A DNA stretch of 64,000 nucleotides from Erodium maritimum (Eukaryota; Streptophyta; Magnoliopsida; Geraniales; Geraniaceae), in contig OY997594.1 of NCBI GenBank assembly GCA_963921825.1, positions 28,254,956 to 28,318,955 on the forward strand. The letters are read 5' to 3'. Both the position numbers and the translations under genes were made by a program. This document shows, piece by piece, positions 48,235-58,040 of this stretch. Positions within the stretch are counted from its first letter, which is position 1. Each line of letters begins with the position of its first letter. The notes under the pieces are model-generated. The model saw only the letters and a program-made list of their open reading frames with translations, had not been told where the DNA came from and made no database searches.

Positions 48235-49120
48235 AGTTTGTAAAAATTACTTTTTTAAGTGTTGTTCTTATTTATTTTAATTAAAAAGATATAAAAGTCA
48301 TCGGACCGTTAGGACAATAGTCTGATCATTTTTTCCTTTGCATTCCCACATGTCGGCGCTTGAGTGGTACCGGTGCGATTCACTATTCGCAAACCAACAA
48401 CTTATAATTTTAAATTAAAAAATCGGTCCACACATCGTAAATTACAACTGACGCACACTATAATGGTGAATGAATACCCAAGCACATAGACCATCTTTAA
48501 TTAATACTGAAACCTTCCATTGAGACAAACGTCGAGAAGAAAACCCCCCTTTTTTCATTTGTTTTAATGTCTATTCTGGTCTGGGTAAACGGGCCTACAA
48601 TATCATGAGGCAGCCCAAAACTCTAAAGCCCAAACAAATCTCAACGGTCGGATTCATGCGGGTCCCATAAACAGTCAATTTTATTCTGACCAGATCTTAT
48701 GCCTTTTTGTCCTCTTCCTGTCAGAGTGGGCCCTCTGAGCTGGAACCTGTATTCCGTAGTCTCTTCGTCCAAACGACTCTCTCTCAACAAAAACGGCGTC
48801 GTTCTAAGCTTTCTCTTACCGACTGTGTCCAACACCACCTCGTGATACCCCAACACACCATGCCATCTGGTCCTAAAGGTCAGAAGAAGGGGACAGGTCT
48901 CTCCAAAGAAATAGTCTATGGTGGGTCTGTGGGGTAAGGTGGACCTAGTAAAGTTTCCATCACCACCGTTGATCTCCTCTTGATCAAATCAAACACCCCC
49001 AATCGAACCGTGTATTTGTCTTTTCTTGGGCTCTCCACAAATACTCACTTGTCCAAGAAATTGGACTACACTATGCTACCTGGGACTCTACTTTATCCCC
49101 TCCCTCCAACAATATGCTTT
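48235..49120. other. Intergenic DNA upstream of the X8 gene
   Basis: No gene supported. GTGGGCCC, a TCP-factor-type site, occurs at about 48727 but is too short to weigh. Confidence 0.4.
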
Positions 49121-49128
49121 TATACATA
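49121..49128 (+). promoter_or_regulatory. TATA box of the X8 gene
   Basis: TATACATA 53 bases before the start codon at 49181. The spacing would put the transcription start about 20-30 bases before the ATG, giving a short leader. Confidence 0.45.
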
Positions 49129-49180
49129 TGATCATCACAGAGAGTAGCAACTAAACCTTGATTTTGGGTTTTTTGAGTTA

Positions 49181-50528
49181 TGGTGAAGATGGTGTGGTGC
49201 ATGTGCTTGTTTCATCTCCTATTGCTCTCCATCTTGGGTCTTACTAGTAAGCAAAATCACATTTCCTTTGCTGTTCCCATTGTGGATCTCTTCTTTTAAA
49301 CAATGGTGTTTTGCAGGTGCAGGTCAAGAATCTACTTCATTTCTCAGCCTCCAAGACACAACTCAGGTTGTAATGTCCCCAAATGGTGCTTCCATTGGAG
49401 TATCTGTTGGTGGTGATGAGTTGAGTGAGGTCTCTAGCACTGTATTGCAGGCTGAGAGCTGGCTGAGGACCCATGTTCTTGCTCACTACCCATCTGCCCA
49501 AATCACCACCATAGTTGTGGGTGAAAATGTCCTCTGCCAAGAACACAACCTGGGTCTGGTCTTACCAGCAATGAAGAATGTTTACCACTCACTGGTGAGG
49601 TGGGGTTTGCAGAGAGAGATCAAGGTCTCAGCTGCCTTCTCTCCCAGCTGTTTAGACCCATTTGATGGTCTTCTTTACAGGTCTGATTTGGCTGAGAATG
49701 TCATCAAACCTCTGCTGCAGTTTCTGGAGATGACAAACTCCACTTACTCTGTGAACCCAGTGATAAAGGTCTCACCTTTATCAAATGGGTTTCAGAGTTT
49801 AGTCTCTTCTCACTCAGAGTCCATGAAAAAGCTAGGATTTTTACAGCTCAAGGTGAAGGTCATAGTCTCAAGGTCAAGGCACAACACCAGGAGGCTCTCA
49901 TCCATGGATTCTGAGGTCGCATTCCCTCAGAAACCAACCCCAATGGGAGGAGATATCCCCAAAACAACCCCAATCCATTCCTCAATCGGCTTCTCAGTGC
50001 CAGCAAATGTAGCCAGCAACCCTCTTCCTTCTCCACCACCCTTCACCTTCCCATTTGCCCCTGAAATGCCACCGGAGTTCGTCCCCGCCGCCTCCCCATA
50101 CAACCTGCCGCCGTGCAATCCGGCGGGGCGTTCAGCTCCGGCGCCGGGGATGGTGCAGAAGCTGTGGTGTGTGGCGAAGCCGAGTGTACCTCCGGAGACG
50201 TTGCAGGAAGCGATGGACTATGCATGTGGAGAGGGAGGTGGTGACTGTGAAGAGATCGGGCCGTATGGGAACTGTTACCATCCTGATACTGTGGTTGCTC
50301 ATGCCTCTTATGCTTTCAACAGCTACTGGCAGAAGAACAAGAGAGATGGAGGGACTTGCAACTTCGGAGGCACTGCCATGCTCATCAATGCTGATCCAAG
50401 TATTATAAACTAACCTTTCTATTATTTGTTTCAATCTTTTGTTTGCTTGTTTAAGAGAATTGACATTGACATATCTTCTTCTTCTTCTTCTTTCAGGTTT
50501 TCTTCATTGCAGATTCGTCCTCACCTGA
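49181..50528 (+). CDS. Secreted X8 (CBM43) protein with non-catalytic GH17-like N-terminus
   Basis: Probable cell-wall protein that binds callose (1,3-beta-glucan). Exons 49181-49247, 49317-50399 and 50497-50528, GT-AG introns of 69 and 97 bp, in frame, 393 residues. Signal peptide MVKMVWCMCLFHLLLLSILG. Residues about 40-200 resemble part of a plant GH17 barrel (WLRTHVLAHYPSAQITTIVV, NLGLVLPAMKNVYHSLVRWG). The acid/base region reads VGENVLC where active enzymes have VGNE, and no SETGWP-like nucleophile motif is seen, so hydrolysis is unlikely. A Pro-rich linker precedes a complete X8 domain (LWCVAKPSVP, CNFGGTAMLINADPS, FLHCRFVLT). The protein stops right after X8 with no GPI-anchor tail, unlike PDCB proteins. 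The third exon restores the last X8 Cys. Without it the reading stops early at 50411-50413. Confidence 0.9.
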
Positions 50529-50795
50529 ACAATTTCATCATCAACTCCAAAATGTTCACTCTTTTGCTTATATAATATAGTTAGCTTTACTTTAGGTACT
50601 ACTAGGAATCAATCTCTTTAATTGTTACTAGCTAATGTAGTTCCTCTATCTTTATGTGCACAAATTGATCCTTGTACTTCGGACATCTTCATGTGTATTT
50701 ATGTCTGCACTTTCAGTTTCATTTTTTGCTCCATTGAGTTGAATGTTTTCATGTTCACAGATTTTTTCTTTTTTATTTTTTGTGGGAAAAAAAAA
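50529..50795. other. 3' flank of the X8 gene
   Basis: Probable 3' untranslated region and short spacer between the convergent X8 and tRNA genes. The A9 run at 50787-50795 is the tRNA terminator on the other strand. Confidence 0.5.
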
Positions 50796-50800
50796 TGGAA

Positions 50801-50872
50801 TATCAGAGCCAGGTTTCAATCCTGGGACCTGTGGGTTATGGGCCCACCACACTTCCGTTGCGCCACTCTGAT
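50801..50872 (-). tRNA. tRNA-iMet(CAT): Initiator tRNA-Met (CAT)
   Basis: A 72-nt gene with acceptor stem ATCAGAG/CTCTGAT and discriminator A. The anticodon arm has the initiator-specific GGG/CCC pairs around CAT (GGGCCCATAACCC), and the T arm is CCAGG/CCTGG with an A-containing loop in place of the usual TTC. Plant initiator tRNA begins with A paired to T, as here. Compared with the plant consensus as I remember it, three positions differ: in the D arm (CAACGGAAGTG, two changes) and the T loop (ATTG). No intron. A T9 Pol III terminator starts 5 bases after the 3' end. It converges with the X8 gene. The stems are intact, so probably functional. Confidence 0.93.
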
Positions 50873-51329
50873 CTTGTGAACACTAACGGAAGAGTAGTTT
50901 AATAGAATTGCAGCCGAGCCCTGGATCTTTGTTGGGCTGGGCCTGAGCAGCGATCGGGTTGGGTCTGCGTCAGATTTGAGGTGTGCTTGGTTGGGCCTAT
51001 ACAGTAGGACTTCCTTAGGCTTGGCCTGTACTGTACCCTACTTGAAAGTAATGGTTTGTTTGGACGAGTAGGGTCTCATGATGAACACAATGCCCTCGAT
51101 CAACAATTTTAGGACCACATCTAGAACATAATAAGACTATGTGACCATGTGAATTGCAATTATTATTCAAGTTTCAGTTTATACTCTCCAGTTCGCTTTA
51201 CTATTTTAAGATGAGTAGGGTTCAATAATTCAACTAATTAATTAAGATACATCCAAGTAATTGACAATTCTTATATTTAGACTAGTATAAGATGATGAAG
51301 TGATAGAGGATGATTAGGGTCAGAAAGTG
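50873..51329. other. Intergenic DNA upstream of tRNA-iMet
   Basis: A GGGC(T/C)TG-rich patch (50925-51040) and otherwise AT-rich DNA. No gene. Confidence 0.4.
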
Positions 51330-51339
51330 TTATTGTGGT

Positions 51340-51876
51340 TAATTCAATCCTTAGATTTGTATGTGCTCTTATTTTTCATCTTTATCTTCCCAAAGATGAA
51401 TTTTTATAAAAAAAAACATTATTGATGAACAAAAGAGATTTTATGGTTAGAAAATTTGGGTTATAAGTTTTATTTTTTGTTTTGGGTTTAATGCTTGGAA
51501 AATACGGGTTATAGGCCTTTATTAACTTCAATTTATGTGCTTTATGGTTGTAAAATCTGGATTCTAGACTTTTTTTACGTTTACTTGTTAAAGTATTTAA
51601 TGGTTGTAAAATCTAGTTATTAGACATTGGTTTACGTATTTGTTGGGTTGATGAGATTCCTTACATAAGAATGCTTTTTGTTTTTACTGGTTCGATCCTT
51701 ATAGGATCTCTCGTTTAGTTTGAAACTAAGGCTTGTTCAATCTTTTGGTTTTATCTACTTCGATCGAAATTCGTTCGGTCATCAAATTTATAAGGACTCT
51801 ATCTTTGTTTCTCATCTTTCATTCTTTGAAACATGAGATTTTATAAATTTACTTTGCCTATAGAAAAAAAAAGAGT
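51340..51876 (+). mobile_element. Truncated LINE-type 3' end L6
   Basis: Flanked by the 10-bp direct repeat TTATTGTGGT (51330-51339 and 51877-51886) and ending in A9-GAG. AT-rich, no coding. Internally it repeats TTATGGTTGTAAAATCTGG-like words three times (51441-51625). Confidence 0.6.
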
Positions 51877-51886
51877 TTATTGTGGT

Positions 51887-52246
51887 CCACTCCACTCCTT
51901 ATCTAATGAGTTGCAATGGTGAGCCATTTAAGTAGGCCACACTGTTTCTTTGCATATGGATAAGTGTAGCTACGTTACATTACATGGAGGAGAAGTGGAT
52001 AATGTTTTGGGGAAGATCCTCAGCCTCAACTCAGCTAGAGAGTAGAGACCACCACATGGTATGGGTCAAAGTTCACTCTGTCCAAACACAAAGTGACAAT
52101 CCAAGTTCATTCCCCTTCTCTACTACATTGTAGCTCCGAATCTTGTAATGCAAGATCCTACGTTCCCATCAAAATAGATATTATTAAATTATTGCACTCA
52201 AAGTGCCTTATGTTCATACATTAACACTATCCGTATTAATTCAATG
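51887..52246. other. Spacer, nothing recognised
   Basis: No supported features. Confidence 0.4.
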
Positions 52247-52254
52247 TTGTTGAT

Positions 52255-52412
52255 CAAGATTTTAAAAAACGCTAAACGCTAATTCGACGGTTAAGGCTTT
52301 TTATAGATTAATTAGGGATTAAGTAGAGATTAATCAAATTAATCGGATCGGTCAATAAAAAATAGAGCCTAAACAAGCTAGACGAGGTCTGATCGAAAAT
52401 TTTAAAACGTTG
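52255..52412. mobile_element. Small hAT-type MITE
   Basis: 158 bp. Starts CAAGATTTTAAAA and ends TTTTAAAACGTTG, with a perfect 8-bp target duplication TTGTTGAT (52247-52254 and 52413-52420), as expected of hAT elements. A truncated relative lies at about 53440-53515. Confidence 0.85.
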
Positions 52413-52934
52413 TTGTTGATATATAATAACCTAATTTTTAAAATAATTTTGAGTCCCTATTTATTTATTTTTTGTTGAAGAATCAACTCGTTCATTGCAT
52501 CTTTGGATGCTCTTGGTTCATCGGGTATTCAAATACATTTTTAAATGGATTCTAGATATGCAAAAACACTGATGAACTGAATAACTAATTAATTAGTAAG
52601 AGTAAGCACTATTATGGGAATGTGTTGAGCAGATAGAATATGTGAATGGCGAAGCAATTGAATATGATTTTGTTGATTCAAAGTGACATTGGGGAGCGTG
52701 CGGATGGGAGCATTGCATGTGAGAGGAATAACAAGGATTGTGTAGTAGGTCACAATTTGTCCTTTAGGGTATGGGGAAGAAAACCATGGTCATCATTTTG
52801 ATTGGACAAACCAATAGAAAATACTCCATACCATTTCGATATAAATGTTATGTGTGAATGGTTGCTTGTAAGAGTATATAAATGTTAAGTGTGAATGGTT
52901 GCGTGTAAGAGTTAATTATAATACAATTCATATT

Positions 52935-53383
52935 GGGGTAATTTTATCTCATTGTCATAAAAGTTTCGGAATCCATTTTCATTATCTTAAACTGTTTTTC
53001 GTATCGATATCCTGAAGTTTTGTTTGTTTCCATTTAGTACCCATTGTTAACTTTGCGTTCGATTTAAGACGGAAAATTGTCATGTACTTTTGAAAAATGT
53101 CAAAATTACCCCCCTCAAATCATTTCAAAATCCTTCTAAGTTAGTCTATTGAATAAAAGATAAACCGTTAGGAGGATTGATTTAGGGGCAATTTTGACAT
53201 TTTCAGAAACATTTGGGCTATGTGCCAAGCACACGACAATTTTCCGTTCAAATTTTGGATGGAAAGTTAACTATGGGTACTAAATTGAGACAAACAAAAC
53301 TCCAAGGTTGCGAGACGAAATTTTTTTTTAAGGTAGTGGAAATGGAATCCGAAAATTTTAGGGTAGTGAGATGGAATTACCCC
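52935..53383. mobile_element. 449-bp MITE with 8-bp target duplication
   Basis: Terminal inverted repeats of about 50 bp (GGGGTAATTTTATCTCATTG against the complement of AGTGAGATGGAATTACCCC), and further pairing inside (GACATTTT, AATTTTGACATTTTC). The target duplication TTCATATT (52927-52934 and 53384-53391) is perfect. The 8-bp site suggests hAT, but the GGGG terminus is atypical, so superfamily is open. Confidence 0.88.
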
Positions 53384-56300
53384 TTCATATTTTGTTCATA
53401 TATAATAACATATTTCTTAACAAACTAAAAAAAGTAGAAAAATAAAATCCGATTAATCCCCAAATGGCCTAGCTGCTTGACTAGCACCTAACGTTTTTTA
53501 GAACCTTGGCTTTACCACGTTTTTATCGATAATAAAGCAAGAACTTTAACCAGAGTTTTTTTATTAAAGAAAATGAAATTTTATAAACGAAGCAATTGAT
53601 ATAAAGCAAAGCACCCACAAACTCGAGAATGAGCCGGGTGTAAAGCACCAACATCAGCAAAAAGGGAAATACAATCAAGTAACCCCAATAAGGCTAGAAA
53701 CCTTGCTATTATAATGATGGCTCAGTGTCACTTCAATCTTCTTGAAGCCTTCTTCAGCCGAGCCTCTATAGCAGACCCCCAAACTTTCAGCAAATCTCGC
53801 AACAATGTAAGTGATGCTCTCTCTGGTGTGGCCATCAATCAACGAAGAGGAAAACCCTGAAAAAGCATCCGATTTAGGGAGGGAATCAATATCGTCAATC
53901 AAAAGCAGCGGAGGAGACGAAGCCAAGGGAGCTCCCGAGAGGGGAAGGCCGTTAGAAAATCCATCCTGAAGAGGCTGCTTCGATCAATCTACTAGCGAGA
54001 CGAGAGCCCTATCCAAACTAGCATACAAGACAAAAGTAGAGGTCAAGTCATCGGACTATTCCTCCACCCTATTCTCACACCTATCTGACTTACTTCTCTC
54101 TCACCCCAAAGAAATAATCGGTAAAGTCCTTTTGCTGCTTGGCGTAGCCCCAATAGTCCAAGGAGGAGATTGGTCAATCGGGGTGAGGACAATATTAGTA
54201 AAGAGGGTAAGAAAATGACTCCCTACCTCAACGGTCGAGAAGCACGTTCATGCTGAAGCCATGACAAAGAGTCTCAACAATCCATCTGTTCAACGAAACA
54301 TCCAAGACGTTAACTAAAGCACATGCCCGAGACGTTTGAGTCGACAACAAGGAGCACATGTGAATGAAACAAGCTGCCCAATCGTCTCAACAACCTATGA
54401 AATAGACCCACTACTCTAGCAAACAACGGGGATGCCGACAACTTTGACCCACAGAAGACGACCTCCAAACAGAACATGGAAAGCACAATCTGTGAGTGAT
54501 AAAAATGTAGGAAGAAGGGCCTTCCAATCTTCAACCGCTAAAGACGCCCAAACATCTTGGTCCGTACATGACAACAAAAATACTCTCGAGCCCAGCTCAA
54601 AGAGTTCCACCCCAATGATCCATGCTAGATGCAACCAATGTTCAGAGTGTGCACAGTAGCCGAGTTGTTAGCTACACATATCACACTAAAGGTTGGTAGT
54701 GCCCCGAAGCCAAGAGTCATATAGAGAGAACATCAATAAGAACCGCTTGAACTAAGTGGAGAGGGTACCGGAGCGGACATGCGTCGGGCCCCATATGAGG
54801 ACACAACCACATTAGCGGAAGAAAGAATCTCATCAGCCAAAGCAATATGTGTTTTTGATTTTTTACCCATTTTCACTTGAATCTTGCGCCCTTGAAGCAA
54901 GGAACCGTTCAAGGTATAAACAGTGTGGACAACAACATTATAGTTTGTGAAGTACACAAAAGTGTAACGAATGCCTTTGAAAGCAAGATTGTCCCTAGCG
55001 TCCATAACAACAATGTCTCAAACCCAAGAAAAATGAGTTTTCACATGGTCGACTATCGTAGACGGGTGAAGATTAAAAATTAAAACCGGATAATCTATAT
55101 TCGGTAAATCAAGTTTGACACCCACTCGTTTCTTTACCGTGGCCTCTCGATTCAAAGGTGTAATAACCACTACCGGTCAACGCCAGTCAAACCTGCGAAA
55201 AACAGGAAAATTTTAAAAAATTTAAGACTGACAGTTAAGTGAACCTAAAATGACCACGAGTGTCATACCGGACTTAATTTGACCCCGTTATTGACCAAAG
55301 TGAGTTCCGGGGGACTCAGGGCAACTTTCTGATCAATTTGGGAAATGTTGACTTTTCGCTGGAAAAGTCAACCGAGCGACGTTTTGGTCCATTCAAGGAC
55401 CGTTTGGGATCCAAAAAGCTTAGCCGTCGTCGCAGCGGTCTTAGTTGAGCCGTTTCCTTGTAGCCCGCAAAGTTTCGTAATTTCTTGGGAAAAGTGCCCG
55501 TTCGGGGCCCGAAACGTCCGTTTTTCGCAAAACTGATTGGAAAATATCAACTAGATATTATCCAAAAGGTGTGGGACCCACCTTGACACTTGTCAAGTAT
55601 ATGGTGGTGTTAGTTTTGGGGGGAAAGTGTGTGGTTGTAAGGTGTGGCCGAGTATAAGGTTTTAAAGGAGGAAAAGTTAGGTTTTGTTGTTAGTTTATTA
55701 AATTAGAAAAAAGAAGAAGAGAGTTAGAGAGAGAAGGAGAAGGAGAAGAAGAGAGAAGGTGAAAGGGTTAGGGTTTGGAGGAGAATCAAGCCCTTGGATC
55801 GTCTTCAAGCAAAGAGCAATCCCGTTCCCCTCATCCTCCTCTACGGTAATACCCAAACCGATTCTCGTTTTGTTTATTTTGGAAAGCTAGGGTTTTGTTA
55901 AAACAAATGACTTAGGGTTGTGTGGAGGTTGGGGAGGTGTTGGAGATGTTTTAAAGGTGTTTGGGGGTTTAATTTCACGTTTTCCGGTGACCGGAGGCTC
56001 GGGAGGAGCTCCGGCCACCGTGGGTGGTGGCCGGCCGGCCATGAGGTGGCTGGCAGGAGTTGGTACCAGCCACCACATGGTGGCCGAGCCCCCCCTTAAA
56101 CCCTAGGGTCTCGGCCAAGTAGTGTGGGTGGGGCCCACGTGCTCGGGTGCTCGGGTTTTATCGTTCGGGTGGTTTAAAACGTTCCCTGGACCATTTACCC
56201 TTAATCGAATCGAAATTTGGAATTAAATTGGAGAAGTTGTAATTAACGGGTTTTGGAAAACTTTAAACGTTAATTAATTGACTTAGAAGTCGGAATTCGA

Positions 56301-57109
56301 TTCCGTCAAGTGCGTTGGGTTCCTTGAATTATTCTAAGACCGTAGAAACGAAAACGGGGGCTTTTGGAGCCCCGGAAGGCAATTAACAAAACCCGGGCAG
56401 ATTCGCCATGCCGGGCGAATCGGGCCTTTACGAGTCCTTTAACGACAATGTCGAGTAATTGGGAAGTTTGGGAGTGATCGACATTTTCGGGGTTAAGTTT
56501 GGGCTTCGAGTTTAATGGTTTTCGGTTTATTCGTACTAGTTTAAAAGTGCCCTTAAATTGTGTTCTTTTAGATCGTGCCACGGACCGGGGCAAGGGAAAG
56601 CTGGGTGAGTGACTGAGAGCATCACCGGAGCTCGTGGTTGGCTTTTGGGAGAACACGCACGAGGTAGGGAAAAGTAGCCGGATCTCGGCCCTGACTGAGG
56701 AAAGTTAACAGTAGAATTGCATGTGACACCGGGGGTCGTGGGTTGAATAGGTTTATTTAAATGTTAGAAAAGCATGTTACGGGAACTTGGTAATTATTAG
56801 AAAAGCATGCTACGGGAACTTGGTAATTATTAGAAAAGCATGATACGGGATTGTAGCGTTTATCAGAAAAGCATGTTACGGGAACTTAGTAATTATTGGA
56901 AAGGCATGTGACACTTAGTAGTGTCGTAGGAGTAGAGAACTTAGCGATAATTGTTTTACTGGAGGCATATGACCATGCCCGGAGGTTGATTGTGAACTTA
57001 TCGATATTAGGAGTACTGGAGGCATATGACCATGCCCGGAGGTTGTTTGAGAAACCGTTGATATTAGGACTGTTGGAGGCTTGGTTAAGCCGGAGGTTGA
57101 TTGCTTATT

Positions 57110-57430
57110 TGGTGTCTTGGGTGGCCTTGAGAGCCCGTGTTTTATTATTGAGTTTGGGTGGCCTTGAGAGCCCGTATTATTTATTGATTGAGTTTGGGTG
57201 GCCTTGAGAGCCCGTGTATTTAAATTGGTGTCTGGGTGGCCATGAGAGCCCGTAGTTAATTGTTGGTGTTTTGGGTGGCCATGAGAGCCCGTGTATTTAA
57301 ATTGGTGTCTTGGGTGGCCATGAGAGCCGTAGTTAATTGTTGGTGTTTTGGGTGGCCATGAGAGCCCGTGTATTTAAATTGGTGTTTTGGGTGGCTTGAG
57401 AGCCGTGTACTAAGGTTGGTGTCTTTGGCT
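57110..57430. repeat. Tandem array in LTR D
   Basis: About eight copies of a unit of roughly 38-43 bases containing GGGTGGCC(T/A)TGAGAGCCCGT. Homologous to 15640-15870 in LTR C. Confidence 0.92.
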
Positions 57431-57879
57431 GGCCTACCGAGTTAGAGTCTCGGGGGGTTGCAAGCTTTCTTTAGCTGGCTTACGAGTTAGAGTCTCGGTA
57501 AGTTGCAAGCGTGTTTTATGGTTGGTGTCTTGGGAGGCCGCGAGTGCCTGTGGGGTTGTTGAGTCCGTGTCTTACTGTCGGTGTGTCTTGGGAGGCCGTG
57601 AGTGCCTGTGGGGCTGTTGAGTCCGAGTTTTACGGTTAGTGTCTTGGTGGCCATGAGTGCCTGTGGGTGTTGAACCTGTGTTGTTACTGGTTGTTGATTT
57701 TGCTTGTGATTGTGTTTGTGATTGTGATTGTGATTGTTGTTACCGGAGGTTGGGGGCCCGCTTCCTGAAACGGGGGTCCACGAGCACACGCGTCTGCATG
57801 TTCAGACGGGGTAGGGGGCCCGCCCGCCAATAAAGGGGTCCTGGTCGCGCGTGTGTGGTTTGGGTTTGTGAGCATACCT

Positions 57880-58040
57880 TGGCTGGCTTATGGGTTAAAG
57901 TCCCAGTAAGTTGCAGCATTTTCCGGCTGGCTTATGGGTTAGAGTCCCAGTAAGTTGCTGCATTTTCCGGCTGGCTTATGGGTTAGAGTCCCGGTAAGTT
58001 GCAGCATTCTTGGGTTGGCCTGACCGGGTTAGAGTCCCGG
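57880..58040. repeat. Second tandem array in LTR D
   Basis: Repeats of GGCTGGCTTATGGGTTA(A/G)AG followed by TCCCAGTAAGTTGC. It occupies the place of the 47-bp arrays of LTRs A and C. Confidence 0.9.

Noticed and set aside
49927..50434. Several frames overlapping the X8 gene on the other strand or in another frame
   Set aside because: Shadows of a well-supported gene with matching splice sites.
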